64,000 nucleotides of DNA from Chromatium weissei (GCF_016583765.1 NZ_NRRR01000005.1:157257-221256); one strand, 5' to 3'; positions 1 to 10,496 are shown, counted from the stretch's first letter. Notes: a model not told the origin generated them from the letters alone. Numbers and translations are program-made.

Positions 1-130
1 TGGTGTGCGAATCGGTAATCAATTCCAGTCGCGCTTGAAAATAGGCCAAATCGGTTTCCAAACGCGCCAATCGCAATTGCTGACGTTTGCGTTCATCCAC
101 TTCGGCATTGAATGTATTTGAATCCGCCAT
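1..130 (-). CDS. Unknown protein, N-terminal fragment
   Basis: The first 43 codons of a gene that leaves the window at its left edge. The product starts MADSNTFNAEVDERKRQQ and is rich in charged residues, Leu, Arg and Gln with no hydrophobic stretch, so it looks like a soluble, helical, possibly coiled-coil N-terminus. An AGG about 8 nt before the ATG could serve as a weak ribosome binding site. It lies 12 bp downstream of a chemoreceptor gene on the same strand, so it may be cotranscribed with it. I do not recognise the family, and 43 residues are too few to assign one. Confidence 0.55.
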   Translation of the reverse strand, partial: MADSNTFNAEVDERKRQQLRLARLETDLAYFQARLELITDSHT

Positions 131-142
131 GACACCTATTCT

Positions 143-1789
143 TTAATGTGCGGAGCCATTACCAAACCGCTCGGCATGACTGCGCAATTCAGTTGCCAAT
201 TGAATCAATTTGACACTCGCTGTTTCCAAATGCACCAATCCAGTATTACCGCGATGCGTCGCATCACTAATTGCAATCACGCCTTGATTGATTTCATTTG
301 CCACTGCCGTTTGTTCTTCTGCGGCGCTGGCAATTTGCAGCATTGATTCTGAAATACCGCCAATCGCATCAGTAATCGATTCTAATGCTTGACCTGCTTT
401 ATTCGCCGCATTCATTGCCGTTTGTGCGCTCTGTTGACTTTGTACAATAACCGTTCCGGCGCGCCGCGAACTCTGCTGCAATTGCGCCACCATTGCCTCA
501 ATTTCTCGCGCTGAAGCGTGTGTGCGTTGCGCGAGCGTGCGCACTTCATCCGCAACGACCGCAAAACCGCGCCCCGCTTCACCCGCACGAGCAGCCTCAA
601 TTGCCGCGTTGAGCGCCAGCAAATTGGTTTGCTCCGTAACACTTTGAATCACTTCCAAAACCTTACCAATTCCGAGCATATCCTGTTCCAACGAGCGAAT
701 GGTATCGCTGGCGTGCGTGACATTTTCCACCAGCGTGGTCGTCGCGCCGACGGTATCGGTCACCGCCTCTTGTCCTTGATCAGCAAGGTTTTTTGCCTGT
801 TGTGCAGCAGTTGCCGCAGTCGCAGTGTTACGCGCAATTTCCTCGGCCGAGGCCGTCATTTCGTGCATTGCGGTGGCCACCTGTTCGGTTTCGGAGAGCT
901 GGCGCTGGGCACTGCTACGCGCCTCTATCAATCCGTTTGACATCTGTCCGGTAGCAGCTGCGAGCGTTATTGACGAGTTATTTACCTGTTCAACGAGCGT
1001 TCGCAACCAATCAACCATGCGATTAAAATCCTGTGCTAATTCACCAATTTCATTGCGCACTGCGAGATTCACGCGCACCGATAAATTCGATTGTTTGAGA
1101 ATTTGTATCATTGCCATTTGCAATTGTCTAAATTGCCCGATGATTGAGTGATAAAATCCCCAGCCCAATAGCGTAACCAATACAATTGCGATCATCGCTA
1201 GTCCAACAAAAATGCGCAATGCTTTGCGATAAGTGCTTTGCGCTTGTTCGCGTTCTTCTTTAGCAACGCGTAATTGCAAATCGACTAACGCGGTAATGGT
1301 TTCGCTAATGGGATCAATTTGGTCATACAGCGCCCCATCAAATGCGGATAATTGCCCAGCGAGATTGCCTTGCTGATTTCTTAGTTGTGCCAGCAATTGT
1401 TCAATCGTGGCGTTGGCAGCCGCAAATCGCGTCGTCGCCTGCTTCACAAGTTGTTGTTCATCTGTCGTTAATTGCGTTTGCAAATAGGCTTGCCATTGCT
1501 GGTTAATTCGCTTTTGCGCGAATTGCACTGCTGCTTGTGTTTGTTCCGCAGTAAATCGACCAGCATTGGCTTTATTGACGGCATCAATGACGCGCACGGC
1601 GTATTCATCTGCGACACTTTTCAATTGCTCCAAGGGTATGACGCGATCCAAATAAATACGATCAATGCCTTGATTCACTTCGCGTAATAAACCGACAGAA
1701 ATCACACCAATTAATAGCATTGCTAGGCTTGGAAATAGTGCTAACAGTGTGATTTTTGTACCCATTTTTGCGTGATGTATCCATTGCAT
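143..1789 (-). CDS. Methyl-accepting chemotaxis protein (transmembrane)
   Basis: A membrane chemoreceptor that senses a periplasmic ligand and controls a CheA kinase. A first membrane helix lies near residues 12-36, followed by a roughly 150-residue helical periplasmic region resembling a four-helix bundle, a second helix around 190-215, a HAMP segment, and the cytoplasmic signalling coiled coil. The hairpin tip is clear ([19 protein letters not shown], then [17 protein letters not shown]). The frame stays open upstream to 1930, but that extension has no signal-like character and runs into hoxW. I chose the ATG at 1789; the ATG at 1765 is also possible and neither has a strong ribosome site. 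It lies outside the main chemotaxis cluster, after the hydrogenase genes. Its ligand is unknown. Confidence 0.9.
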   Translation of the reverse strand: MQWIHHAKMGTKITLLALFPSLAMLLIGVISVGLLREVNQGIDRIYLDRVIPLEQLKSVADEYAVRVIDAVNKANAGRFTAEQTQAAVQFAQKRINQQWQAYLQTQLTTDEQQLVKQATTRFAAANATIEQLLAQLRNQQGNLAGQLSAFDGALYDQIDPISETITALVDLQLRVAKEEREQAQSTYRKALRIFVGLAMIAIVLVTLLGWGFYHSIIGQFRQLQMAMIQILKQSNLSVRVNLAVRNEIGELAQDFNRMVDWLRTLVEQVNNSSITLAAATGQMSNGLIEARSSAQRQLSETEQVATAMHEMTASAEEIARNTATAATAAQQAKNLADQGQEAVTDTVGATTTLVENVTHASDTIRSLEQDMLGIGKVLEVIQSVTEQTNLLALNAAIEAARAGEAGRGFAVVADEVRTLAQRTHASAREIEAMVAQLQQSSRRAGTVIVQSQQSAQTAMNAANKAGQALESITDAIGGISESMLQIASAAEEQTAVANEINQGVIAISDATHRGNTGLVHLETASVKLIQLATELRSHAERFGNGSAH

Positions 1790-1907
1790 CGGTCTGGTAT
1801 CTCGGTGAAGTTGAATTGTTGAGTTGCTGTAGCAAATTGGGCAGCAGTTCACATTTTCCAACGTTACCAACCACAGATGAACATCATGCACTCGATAGCG
1901 GTACGGA

Positions 1908-2351
1908 TTATGCATAAAGCAGTGGTTCAATTTCTGCGAGCATTGCGGTCATCGCAAATTCACCAGCGGGCGACAGTCGATAGTCGGCGTAATCGAATGA
2001 GGCTCCGCCGCCAGTGATGAGATGGCTTTCTGGTGCATGACCGTAAAGTGCCGTGCACCAGCCCAATAGTTCTTGCGGATCAAGAAAATGCGCCATGCTG
2101 GAAGCCGCACGAGCAGTCGGAGTTAAACGCTGGCAGCGCACCGTGCCGGGCGCGAGATCAATTGCGGCATCGAGAAAAATCACGCGTTGTACGGCGCTCA
2201 TTTCCGTGACCAATTCGGCAGTCAGAATGTGGCGAGCGATGACGGTCACATGTTCTGGAACGCCGTCTTGTTCCAGTCGATCCGCAACCAATACGCCGAG
2301 CGCGTCATCACCACGAATCGGGCTGCCGTAACCAATCACTAGAATTTTCAC
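1908..2351 (-). CDS. hoxW: Hydrogenase maturation protease (HoxW-like)
   Basis: An endopeptidase of the HycI/HybD family that removes the C-terminal peptide of a NiFe hydrogenase large subunit once nickel is inserted. The N-terminus shows the family motif [13 protein letters not shown]. Candidate metal ligands equivalent to the HybD Glu/Asp/His set are D16, D61 (in FLDAAID) and H88 (in [11 protein letters not shown]). The product has 147 residues, normal for the family. I chose the GTG at 2351 because it overlaps the hoxH stop as GTGA, a typical coupling arrangement; a GTG three codons earlier is also possible. It directly follows hoxH, its evident substrate. Confidence 0.9.
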   Translation of the reverse strand: MKILVIGYGSPIRGDDALGVLVADRLEQDGVPEHVTVIARHILTAELVTEMSAVQRVIFLDAAIDLAPGTVRCQRLTPTARAASSMAHFLDPQELLGWCTALYGHAPESHLITGGGASFDYADYRLSPAGEFAMTAMLAEIEPLLYA

Positions 2352-3790
2352 GCGCCACACTCGCCGACGCGTATTAGGGTATCCACGATTTGCCCGCTGG
2401 CATTTTTTAATTCAATGCGCAGTGGCATTTGTCCGAAGGCGTGAGAAGCGCACGACAGGCACGGATCAAAACAGCGAATCACCGCTTCAACGCGATTCAA
2501 CATGCCTTCTTGCAGTTGATTTCCGTTCACATAAGTCTCGGCAACCTGTTTAATCGCTTGATTCATCGCCAAATTGTTGTGCCCAGTGGCGATGATGAGA
2601 TTGACCCAAGTGATGAGGCCGTCATCATCAATGCGGTAATGGTGAATGAGCGTGCCGCGTGGCGCTTCAGAAACGCCAATGCCTTCATTGCGATTGCTGC
2701 GGGCGCGGGCACGGACGCGAGAATCAAGAATTGTGGAATCTTTAAGTAATCGCTCCATCATTTCAATGGCATAGATGATTTCGACCAAACGGGCGTAATG
2801 GTAATGAAAGCTGCTGGTGATCGGGCCGGATTCTTGCAGCATGTGAAATTCGGCCAGCGCCACATCGGCGTACGGCGTTCCACAGGCTTGCGCGTTATTG
2901 AGTCGTGCCAGCGGGCCGACGCGATAAATGCCTTGCGGATAACCCATTGGTTTGTAATACGGAAATTTCATGTAACTGAAATTCTCCACTGCTTCACCAA
3001 TCAGCCGTTCAAACTCTTCTGGCGGAACCATGTCTTCAACGATCCGCCCGTGCGCGTCTTTGATGCGCAGCAGCCCGTCGTAATGTTCCAAATTGCCCTG
3101 CGGCGTGACCAAACTGAGAAACATGGTCGGTAACGTGCCGAAATGATCGGCTTCATGTTTGAACTTCGGCAGCAGCGTTTTGAAAAAATCGTAGGTGCGC
3201 CGTGCAATTTCCAGCGCCTCCGGCAACAGTTTGAGCATGGCATCACGCTTTTCCTGCGTGAGCGGTTCGTTGACACCGCCGGGCACCACCCAAGTCGGAT
3301 GAATCTTTTTGCCGCCAAGCATTTCAATAATGGTTTGTCCGATCTGACGCAGCCGAATGCCATCGCGGGCGAGGTCGGGATGCTGGTGCATCACGCCAAA
3401 GATGTTGCGGGTGGCAGGATCGGCATCCCAACCGAGCAGCAAATCCGGTGAAGACAGATGAAAAAATGACAGCGCGTGTGATTGTAAAAACTGCGCTAAA
3501 TTCATAATTCGCCGCAATTTTTCTGCTGTCGGCGGAATGCTGACGGCCAGCAAATGATCGCAGGCTTTGTTGGATGCGAGCAGATGACTGACCGGACAGA
3601 TGCCACAAGTGCGCGCAGTGAGTGCAGGCATTTCACGGTAAGGACGACCTTCGCAGAATTTCTCAAATCCGCGAAATTGCGTGAGATGAAACCGCGCATC
3701 CTCCACCGCGCCGTCATCGCCGAGTTGCAGGCTGATACGAGCGTGACCTTCGATGCGCGTGACGGGTTCAATGCTGATGGTGCGACTCAT
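2348..3790 (-). CDS. hoxH: NiFe hydrogenase large subunit HoxH
   Basis: The catalytic subunit of a bidirectional, NAD(P)-linked (group 3d) cytoplasmic NiFe hydrogenase. The N-terminal ligand motif [10 protein letters not shown] gives C62 and C65, and the C-terminal motif DPCLSCASH gives C444 and C447, the four cysteines that bind the Ni-Fe centre. About 30 residues follow H450, the tail expected to be removed by the downstream protease. Segments such as [12 protein letters not shown] and [20 protein letters not shown] are typical of cyanobacterial and purple-sulfur HoxH. An AGGA about 9 nt before the ATG fits as ribosome site. HoxH normally ends a hoxEFUYH operon, but here the upstream neighbour is hyfB and no hoxE, F, U or Y is in the window. 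Confidence 0.96.
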   Translation of the reverse strand: MSRTISIEPVTRIEGHARISLQLGDDGAVEDARFHLTQFRGFEKFCEGRPYREMPALTARTCGICPVSHLLASNKACDHLLAVSIPPTAEKLRRIMNLAQFLQSHALSFFHLSSPDLLLGWDADPATRNIFGVMHQHPDLARDGIRLRQIGQTIIEMLGGKKIHPTWVVPGGVNEPLTQEKRDAMLKLLPEALEIARRTYDFFKTLLPKFKHEADHFGTLPTMFLSLVTPQGNLEHYDGLLRIKDAHGRIVEDMVPPEEFERLIGEAVENFSYMKFPYYKPMGYPQGIYRVGPLARLNNAQACGTPYADVALAEFHMLQESGPITSSFHYHYARLVEIIYAIEMMERLLKDSTILDSRVRARARSNRNEGIGVSEAPRGTLIHHYRIDDDGLITWVNLIIATGHNNLAMNQAIKQVAETYVNGNQLQEGMLNRVEAVIRCFDPCLSCASHAFGQMPLRIELKNASGQIVDTLIRVGECGA

Positions 3791-3893
3791 AGCGGAAAAT
3801 CCTGTCGTTGAAAAAAATTAGCAGTATTTAATTATCAATGAACAAGTCGTCATTCTCAGAAAGAAATGCGCTTATCATCGACCACTAAAACGG

Positions 3894-5912
3894 TTAAGTC
3901 CACGAAATCAGCCACAGCAATACCAATAACGTGGCGAACGTCCAACCCAAATAAACGCGCACATTACCGGATTGCAAACGCACCACTCGCCGCGATGCGG
4001 ATTCCACTGCTTGCGCAATTGGCAAATACAATAATGCCCATAAACGATCCGTGAGTTTGAGTCGATAACGTGGTGTTGCGTCATTAAATGCTGGGCGCAT
4101 TTCATCCATTTCAAAGAGCAATTCAAAGACACGTCGAATAGGTTGCGCAAATGCCGTTGCGGTGTATTGCATTCGCGGTGATGGCGGTGCAAAACCGCAA
4201 TCCCATGAATCACGGCGACGTATTCGACGCGGCACTCCGCGTAAAAACCACCAGAATGCCGATCCCGCAATCAGCGCCAGCAATACAATTGTCAATGGGG
4301 CGCTGTAACTCGCTGTTTGTGAAGAAATTGGTGTCAACCACAGCCAGCCGTTGGCGCTGGCTTGCGGCAAACCCACGCGCAACAGTTGTTCAGAAATTGG
4401 CTCCAACAGCGCGATGATTTGTGTTGGTAATACGCCACAAATGACGCAACATACTGCCAGCATTCCTTGTCCGATGCGCATTCCCATTGCGCCTTGTCGG
4501 GCGTGGCGCACATGCCGCGATCGCGCTTGTCCTAAAAAGGCGATGCCGTAAACCTTGACGAAGGTGGCGGCGACCAGTGCGCCGGTAAGCGCCAATACGG
4601 CTGATGCAATTGGAATGAGACTGCGCAATACGCCACTTTCTAATTGCCATGCTTGCAGCGCCGCTTGAAAAATGAGCCATTCGGAGACAAAACCGTTGAA
4701 TGGTGGCAGTGCTGAAATCGACAATGCGCCAATTAAAAAAAACATTCCAGTCCACGGCATTCGACGCAATAAACCACCCATTTGCTCTAAATCGCGTTCA
4801 TGCGCACTGTGCAGAATTGCGCCAGCACCAAAAAATAATAAACTTTTGAATAACGCGTGATTGAGCGTGTGATAAAGCGCGGCAGTAAATGCGAGTGCGC
4901 CGAGTAATGAATGACCGGTGCTGAGAAAGACCAGTGCCAAGCCGAGTGCAATGAAAATAATGCCGAGGTTTTCGACTGAGGAATACGCGAGCAGTCGTTT
5001 AAGATCGGTTTGCATGAGCGCAAATAACACGCCTATTAACGCGGATAAACTGCCAATGACAATCAGCGTCACGCCCCATTGCCATTGCAATTCGCCAATT
5101 AAATCGAAGACCACGCGAATAAAACCGTATACCGCCACTTTTAACATCACGCCGGACATCAATGCGGAAATGTGTGATGGCGCGGCGGGATGCGCTTCCG
5201 GTAACCATGCGTGAAGTGGTACGAGTCCGGCTTTCATGCCGAAACCGATAAATGCCAGTATGAAGGCAACGCTCGCCCAGCCAAATGACAGCGGAGCGTT
5301 GCGCAGCGCGGTGAATTCAAAGCCGTGTCCGAATGCGGCCAGTACGCCGAATCCCAACAAAATGGCAAGTCCGCCGAGGTGCGCCATCAACAGGTACAAA
5401 AATGCGGCGCGGCGATTGATGGCGCTTTCGTGCTGAAAGGCGACCAGAAAGTAGGATGCGAGCGACATCAATTCCCATGCCACCATGAAAATGAAGGCGT
5501 CATCTGCCAGCACGACCAGCAACATTCCGACTAAAAACAGACCACTAAATCCGCCTAACGCAATCAGTGAATCGCGTCCGCGCTCGAAATCGCGGACGTA
5601 GGCTGGCGCGTAAATGCCGACAGCGCAGGTCACTAAACCAATCAATAGCAATAGAAAACCAGACAGCACGTCGATGCGCAGATGCCAAGGCAACCACGGC
5701 AGTCCAAACGGCAACGTCATTGCTACATTGCTGTGTAAAATCAATGCGCTTAATCCCGCTGCCAGCGCCGCTAAACCGGATAAACCGAGCAGCGGCGTTG
5801 CCACCAAACGCAGTAGACGCGGTGCGCGACCAGCAAACAGCGACACCACTGATGAAGTCAGTGCCAACGCGACTGCCGTCAGCGCCAGTAGCAATTCGGG
5901 TGACGCATTCAT
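3894..5912 (-). CDS. hyfB: HyfB-like proton-translocating membrane subunit
   Basis: A polytopic protein of the NuoL/MrpA antiporter superfamily, closest by eye to HyfB/HycC, the ion-pumping subunit of hydrogenase-4 and formate hydrogenlyase. At 672 residues it equals the E. coli HyfB length. About 14-16 hydrophobic segments are visible. The core carries the channel residues of the family ([49 protein letters not shown]), and the C-terminal part has the HyfB-type WDCGFA...[17 protein letters not shown] region. An upstream extension of the frame was rejected because the ATG at 5912 overlaps the wbpP stop as ATGA. No other hyf or nuo gene is in the window; hoxH follows after 103 bp. A DabB-type role is less likely because the C-terminus is HyfB-like and no DabA is present. 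Confidence 0.88.
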   Translation of the reverse strand: MNASPELLLALTAVALALTSSVVSLFAGRAPRLLRLVATPLLGLSGLAALAAGLSALILHSNVAMTLPFGLPWLPWHLRIDVLSGFLLLLIGLVTCAVGIYAPAYVRDFERGRDSLIALGGFSGLFLVGMLLVVLADDAFIFMVAWELMSLASYFLVAFQHESAINRRAAFLYLLMAHLGGLAILLGFGVLAAFGHGFEFTALRNAPLSFGWASVAFILAFIGFGMKAGLVPLHAWLPEAHPAAPSHISALMSGVMLKVAVYGFIRVVFDLIGELQWQWGVTLIVIGSLSALIGVLFALMQTDLKRLLAYSSVENLGIIFIALGLALVFLSTGHSLLGALAFTAALYHTLNHALFKSLLFFGAGAILHSAHERDLEQMGGLLRRMPWTGMFFLIGALSISALPPFNGFVSEWLIFQAALQAWQLESGVLRSLIPIASAVLALTGALVAATFVKVYGIAFLGQARSRHVRHARQGAMGMRIGQGMLAVCCVICGVLPTQIIALLEPISEQLLRVGLPQASANGWLWLTPISSQTASYSAPLTIVLLALIAGSAFWWFLRGVPRRIRRRDSWDCGFAPPSPRMQYTATAFAQPIRRVFELLFEMDEMRPAFNDATPRYRLKLTDRLWALLYLPIAQAVESASRRVVRLQSGNVRVYLGWTFATLLVLLWLISWT

Positions 5913-7018
5913 AAATTTTCCGCGTCTCCATTGTGCAACTTGGCACTTGCATCTGTTTCCATTGCAAGGGGTGAAGTAGCGGGCATTTTGCCCAAATTGG
6001 CAACGTACCAATCCATCGCTTCAATCAACCCATCACTGATGCGATGCGTCGGCGCATAACCCAGCAGCCTTTTGGCTTTGGAAATATCAGCAAGCGAATG
6101 CCGCACATCACCCGCCCGAAAATTCTGATAATTCGGTTTGAAATGCGCGAGATGCGGAAAACGCGGCGCAAGTGCCAAACGAATGGCTTCAAACAATTCA
6201 TTTAGTGTCGTGCGCTCGCCGACCGCCACGTTATAAACCTGATTAACTGCATCGGAATTGATTGTTGTCGCCGCCAATAAATTAGCCTGCACCGTATTGG
6301 CGATGTAACAAAAATCGCGGCTGGTTTCACCATCACCATTAATCCACAGCGGTTGATTAAAAATCATCTCCGCCGTCCATTTCGGTACGACCGCCGCATA
6401 CGCACCATTAGGGTCTTGATGTGCGCCAAAAATGTTAAAATAACGTAAACCGATGGTATTAAAACCGTAAGCGCGAGCGAATACATCCGCATATTGTTCA
6501 TTGACTAATTTAGTCACCGCGTATGGCGATAGCGGCTTACCAATAACATCTTCCACCTTAGGCAATTCAGGATGATCACCATAAGTTGAACTCGAAGCCG
6601 CGTATACAAAACGCTTCACTCGCGCATCCCGCGCTGCAACCAACATATTCAGAAAACCCGTGATATTAGCGGCATTGGTTGCAATTGGATCTTCTAATGA
6701 ACGTGGAACCGAACCGAGTGCCGCTTGATGCAAAACGTAATCCACACCAACACAGGCTGCTCGGCAGTCATCCAATCGACAAATATCACCAATCACCATA
6801 CGAAAACGCGCCCATTGTGCTGGTGTAACTGCGTGTTGAATTTGATCAAGATTGTGGCGATGACCGGTCGCAAAATTGTCCAATCCAATCACACGTTGAT
6901 TCAATTTTAAGAGTGCTTCTAATAGATTGCAGCCAATAAATCCGGCAACACCAGTAATTAGCCAGAGACGCGGTGTCGTTGGCAAGGTCGTACACAGTTG
7001 TTCATAAGCCGTTGTCAT
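5909..7018 (-). CDS. wbpP: UDP-N-acetylglucosamine 4-epimerase (WbpP/TviC type)
   Basis: A short-chain dehydrogenase-type epimerase that interconverts UDP-GlcNAc(A) and UDP-GalNAc(A) for surface polysaccharide synthesis. The Rossmann motif is GVAGFIG near residue 23, and the catalytic YxxxK lies in [11 protein letters not shown]. The stretch [16 protein letters not shown] and the region around [18 protein letters not shown] match WbpP/TviC closely along the whole 369-residue length. It sits 18 bp downstream of the partner dehydrogenase, the order expected for this two-step pathway. Its stop overlaps the start of hyfB by 4 nt, which is odd for genes of unrelated function. The exact substrate (acetylated sugar or uronic acid) cannot be read from sequence. 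Confidence 0.93.
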   Translation of the reverse strand: MTTAYEQLCTTLPTTPRLWLITGVAGFIGCNLLEALLKLNQRVIGLDNFATGHRHNLDQIQHAVTPAQWARFRMVIGDICRLDDCRAACVGVDYVLHQAALGSVPRSLEDPIATNAANITGFLNMLVAARDARVKRFVYAASSSTYGDHPELPKVEDVIGKPLSPYAVTKLVNEQYADVFARAYGFNTIGLRYFNIFGAHQDPNGAYAAVVPKWTAEMIFNQPLWINGDGETSRDFCYIANTVQANLLAATTINSDAVNQVYNVAVGERTTLNELFEAIRLALAPRFPHLAHFKPNYQNFRAGDVRHSLADISKAKRLLGYAPTHRISDGLIEAMDWYVANLGKMPATSPLAMETDASAKLHNGDAENL

Positions 7019-7036
7019 TGTTTAATTCCTTAAAAA

Positions 7037-8323
7037 TTAAAGCCGCCATAGATTAAAACCAGCAGCACGAATGGCTGCTGCATCATAAGCTGATTTGACA
7101 TCAACAAAGACACCACCCGATTGAAGATGCGCAGTCAATTGCGCCAATGGCATGGTCGTGTATTGATGATGTGATACTGCTGCAACAATTGCAGCCGCGT
7201 TTTTAGGTAATTGATTCCATGCAGTGAGTTTAATACCGTATTCGTGTTCAGCGGCCGCTGCTTCTGCTAATGGATCGTGCACGCTCACCGCGCAACCAAA
7301 TGCGCTCAATTCCGCAACTAAATCGGCAACCTTTGAATTGCGTAAATCAGAGCAATTTTCTTTGAAGGTTAGACCTAATACAATGACTGAAGCGCCTTTA
7401 ATTCGGTCGCCGTGTTGAATCATTTGCTTCACTGTTTGCTGGGCAATATAGGCTGCCATTCCGTCGTTAATACGTCGACCAGCAAGAATAACTTCCGGGT
7501 GATAACCGAGTGCCACTGCTTTGTGTGTTAAATAATACGGATCAACACCAATACAGTGTCCGCCAACTAATCCGGGACGAAAAGGTAGAAAATTCCATTT
7601 GGTTCCAGCCGCTTGCAGCACTTCTAAAGTATCAATACCGAGCCGATCAAAAATCAATGCCAATTCATTCATTAATGCGATATTGAGGTCGCGTTGTGTG
7701 TTTTCGATTACTTTTGCGGCCTCCGCAATTTTAATTGAACTGGCGCGATGCACGCCGGCAGTAATGACCGAAGCGTAAAGCACCGCAATGATGTCAGTTG
7801 TCAATGCAGTATCACCAGCAACCACTTTAACAATTCGCGTAATGGTGCGTTCTTTATCGCCGGGATTAACGCGCTCTGGCGAATAGCCGACATGAAAATC
7901 TTGTTGCCATGTTAATCCAGAATGCTTCTCTAATAATGGAATACAAACTTCTTCGGTTGCACCCGGATAAACTGTTGATTCATAAACGACAATTGCGCCA
8001 CGCTTCATGTATTTGCCGACCATTGTCGAAGCACTTACTAGCGGTGAAAAATCAGGAATATGCGTGTGATCAACCGGCGTTGGCACGGCCACGATGATGA
8101 CATCGGCGCGGCGTAATGTGGATGGCTCGCTACTCATCGTCAATCGTTTTGCGGCGCGCAAATCATCACTGCTCACTTCACCGGTTGGATCGCAATAATT
8201 GAGGTAATGCGCAATTTTCGTTTCCGAAAGATCATAACCAATCGTTTCGTATCGTTTACCAAATTCGACTGCCAGCGGTAAACCGACATAACCCAGACCG
8301 ACAACGGCAACAATTGTATTCAT
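7037..8323 (-). CDS. wbpO: UDP-N-acetylglucosamine/galactosamine 6-dehydrogenase (WbpO/TviB type)
   Basis: An NAD-dependent four-electron nucleotide-sugar dehydrogenase that oxidises UDP-HexNAc at C6 to the uronic acid. The N-terminal NAD site is VVGLGYVGLPLAVEFGK. The catalytic cysteine is in GGHCIGVDPYYLTHKA, and the C-terminal UDP-binding domain contains GLTFKENCSDLRNSKV. The 428-residue length equals TviB/WbpO. AGGAATG precedes the ATG and is a plausible ribosome site. As first gene of a minus-strand run (wbpO-wbpP-hyfB-hoxH-hoxW) it probably has its promoter in the 203-bp gap shared with the divergent Rpn gene; I could not pick a convincing promoter there. Confidence 0.93.
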   Translation of the reverse strand: MNTIVAVVGLGYVGLPLAVEFGKRYETIGYDLSETKIAHYLNYCDPTGEVSSDDLRAAKRLTMSSEPSTLRRADVIIVAVPTPVDHTHIPDFSPLVSASTMVGKYMKRGAIVVYESTVYPGATEEVCIPLLEKHSGLTWQQDFHVGYSPERVNPGDKERTITRIVKVVAGDTALTTDIIAVLYASVITAGVHRASSIKIAEAAKVIENTQRDLNIALMNELALIFDRLGIDTLEVLQAAGTKWNFLPFRPGLVGGHCIGVDPYYLTHKAVALGYHPEVILAGRRINDGMAAYIAQQTVKQMIQHGDRIKGASVIVLGLTFKENCSDLRNSKVADLVAELSAFGCAVSVHDPLAEAAAAEHEYGIKLTAWNQLPKNAAAIVAAVSHHQYTTMPLAQLTAHLQSGGVFVDVKSAYDAAAIRAAGFNLWRL

Positions 8324-8526
8324 TGCATTTCATTCCTATAGTTGTTAAAACGGCATTGTTTAAGCGCGTCACAAATCAAATCATAAAACGACAAACGGAT
8401 GAACACAACTTGAATAGACTGGAAACGATGCGATCAAGATGACTGAAAGCAGAAAGCGAGTGCACTGCTGCACAATTCCACAGCAACGCTTAACTATCAA
8501 TAACATTATTCACAACAAAAATATCT

Positions 8527-9624
8527 ATGAACAGCCATGACCCGAGTTATAAATTGTTATTCTCGCATCCGCAAATGGTGCGCGATCTTTTAATTGGATT
8601 TGTCAATGAATCGTGGGTTGCCGATCTTGATTTTGACACGCTTGAACAAATCAGTGGCAGCTATATCAGCGATGATTTACGCGAGCGCGAGGATGATTTG
8701 TTATGGCGAGTGCAGTTGCGCGATTCCGATCAAGAACGCTGGCTCTATTTGTATCTGCTATTGGAATTTCAATCCAGCGTTGATTCTTTTATGGCGGTGC
8801 GCTTGCTGACTTATATTGGTTTGCTGTATCAAGATTTAATTAAGCAACGCGCTTTGACATCTACAGGAAAACTTCCACCTGTATTGCCGATTGTTTTGTA
8901 TAACGGCAAACCGCGTTGGACGGCAGCAACAGAATTATTTGATTTAATTGAGCCAACGCGAGGGCGATTACGTCAATACGCGCCGCATCTGCGTTATCTT
9001 TTACTTGATGAAGGTGCAATTGATGAAAGTGCACCTTGGGAATTAAAAAATCTGGTTGCAGCGTTATTTCGTTTAGAAAAAAGTCGAGGGCCACAACCAC
9101 TTCAAGCCGCTGTCAGCGCATTAACGCATTGGCTTGAAGCACCAGAGCAAGCAAGTTTACGGCGTGCATTTACGGTGTGGATTAAACGGGTATTAATTCC
9201 GGCGCGAATGCCGGGCGTTAATTTTCCTGAATTGGGCGATTTATTGGAGATCAAAACAATGTTGGCAGAAAGCGTACTTGATTGGACACAAGAATGGAAA
9301 CAACAGGGACTATTGCAGGGTTTGCATGAAGGATTACAACAAGGTTTACAAGAAGGATTACAACAGGGTTTGCAGGAAGGATTAAAACAGGGTTTACAAG
9401 AAGGATTACAACAGGGTTTGCACGAAGGCCGTTTAGAAGGACATTTAGAAGGTCGTTTAGAAGGTGAAGCGAGTTTGTTAGAACGCCAACTCATTAAACG
9501 CTTTGGTGTCCTTTCTGAATCAACGCGTGCGCGATTGCGCGCCGGTAGCAGTGAGGAGCGCCAATTGTGGGCCGAGCGCATTTTTGATGCGCTTAGTGTG
9601 AATGATGTTTTTAGTGATGATTAA
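8527..9624 (+). CDS. Rpn/YhgA-like PD-(D/E)XK nuclease
   Basis: A member of the RpnA-D family, often mislabelled as transposase: recombination-promoting DNA endonucleases. The N-terminal HDPSYKLLFSHPQMVRDLL is diagnostic. The nuclease core is DDLLWRVQL with D57, followed by YLLLEFQS with E80 and Q82. The middle is helical. The C-terminus holds a Gln/Glu/Gly/Leu repeat (GLQEGLQQ units) and then LEGHLEGRLEGE before the terminal helix. It stands alone and is divergent from the sugar genes. No terminal inverted repeats flank it, so I do not call it a mobile element. It is more AT-rich than the genes further right, consistent with transfer. Confidence 0.88.
   Translation: MNSHDPSYKLLFSHPQMVRDLLIGFVNESWVADLDFDTLEQISGSYISDDLREREDDLLWRVQLRDSDQERWLYLYLLLEFQSSVDSFMAVRLLTYIGLLYQDLIKQRALTSTGKLPPVLPIVLYNGKPRWTAATELFDLIEPTRGRLRQYAPHLRYLLLDEGAIDESAPWELKNLVAALFRLEKSRGPQPLQAAVSALTHWLEAPEQASLRRAFTVWIKRVLIPARMPGVNFPELGDLLEIKTMLAESVLDWTQEWKQQGLLQGLHEGLQQGLQEGLQQGLQEGLKQGLQEGLQQGLHEGRLEGHLEGRLEGEASLLERQLIKRFGVLSESTRARLRAGSSEERQLWAERIFDALSVNDVFSDD
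9316..9429 (+). repeat. 24-bp tandem repeat inside the Rpn gene
   Basis: Four complete 24-bp units followed by a partial fifth, each encoding an eight-residue block of the form GLQEGLQQ. Units differ at a few positions only (His or Gln at the third residue; Lys replaces Gln once). The unit length keeps the reading frame, so copy number can change by slippage without breaking the gene. Confidence 0.9.
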
Positions 9625-9636
9625 GTGGTGAATTAT

Positions 9637-9661
9637 GCGTTGCCTGTTAAACAGGCAACGC
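9637..9661. terminator. Perfect hairpin downstream of the Rpn gene
   Basis: GCGTTGCCTG pairs with CAGGCAACGC around a TTAAA loop, 12 bp after the Rpn stop codon. No T-run follows directly, so it is a terminator-like or transcript-stabilising stem rather than a textbook intrinsic terminator. Confidence 0.5.
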
Positions 9662-9770
9662 TGCAATGCGTTGCGCATATCAAAAATTAGCCAGATTTTC
9701 GTATTCACTGAATTCACCTGTTTAATTCCAATTTTTTCAACTATGTCACTTTCAAATGAATTGAAATCGC

Positions 9771-10403
9771 ATGACTTATTTCATCAAAGAAATGTTTTAC
9801 AGCCTGCAAGGCGAAGGTGCACAGGCTGGTCGTCCGGCGATTTTTTGTCGGTTTGCAGGCTGCAATCTGTGGTCTGGGCGCGAAGTGGATCGTGCCAACG
9901 CAGTGTGTCGTTTTTGCGACACCGAGTTTCACGGAACGGACGGCGCACACGGTGGGCATTATGCCGACGCTGATACATTGGCGAAACAAATCAGCGCGTT
10001 ATGGCCGAATACGGCGGAGCGACCCTTTGTTGTGTGCACTGGCGGCGAACCGTTATTGCAATTGAATGCCGCCTTGATTGCGGCGTTGCGCCAGCACAAA
10101 TGTGAGATTGCAGTGGAAACCAACGGCACGCTGCTCGCGCCCGCCGATCTCGATTGGCTTTGCGTCAGTCCGAAAGCGGGCGCTCCGCTGCGGCAAATTT
10201 GCGGCGATGAACTCAAATTGGTGTATCCGCAAATCGCTGCACCGCCGGAACAGTTTGTGAATTTGGCTTTTCGCTATTTCTTTTTACAACCGCTCGCCGA
10301 TTCCAATTGCGCAATACACACCGCGCAGGCAATTGAGTATTGTTTGGCGCATCCGCAATGGCGATTGAGTTTACAAACGCATAAATTATTGGGCATTCCC
10401 TAA
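9771..10403 (+). CDS. queE: 7-carboxy-7-deazaguanine synthase QueE
   Basis: A radical SAM enzyme that converts 6-carboxytetrahydropterin to 7-carboxy-7-deazaguanine in queuosine synthesis. It begins with YFIKEMFYSLQGEGAQAGRPAIF, characteristic of QueE. The cluster cysteines are C31, C46 and C49, giving the expanded CX14CX2C spacing known from some QueE proteins rather than the usual CX3CX2C. The SAM-contact motif TGGEPLLQ and the ETNG strand follow. The length of 210 residues is normal. No other queuosine gene (queC, queD, queF) is adjacent. The ribosome site is weak. Confidence 0.94.
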   Translation: MTYFIKEMFYSLQGEGAQAGRPAIFCRFAGCNLWSGREVDRANAVCRFCDTEFHGTDGAHGGHYADADTLAKQISALWPNTAERPFVVCTGGEPLLQLNAALIAALRQHKCEIAVETNGTLLAPADLDWLCVSPKAGAPLRQICGDELKLVYPQIAAPPEQFVNLAFRYFFLQPLADSNCAIHTAQAIEYCLAHPQWRLSLQTHKLLGIP

Positions 10404-10496
10404 TATCAATTGCTGATAAATGACTCCAAATTTTCACTGCGTCACGTCTAAAATAGAAATCATCCACTGTTGTTCATTTCCATCGAAGGCATTTCA

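Noticed and set aside
1790..1930. Upstream extension of the first chemoreceptor by 47 codons
   Set aside because: It overlaps the end of hoxW, is not signal-peptide-like, and would put non-membrane residues before the first helix without family support.
3894..5912. HyfB-like protein as DabB of a DAB inorganic-carbon pump
   Set aside because: Length (672) and C-terminal region match HyfB, and no DabA (DUF2309) gene is adjacent.
9316..9429. CRISPR-like array in the Rpn gene or in the heptamer repeats
   Set aside because: Repeats are contiguous without spacers and, in the Rpn case, code for protein; no cas genes are present.
8527..9624. Rpn gene as a transposase or insertion sequence
   Set aside because: The family is a nuclease often annotated as transposase; no terminal inverted repeats or target duplications were found around it.
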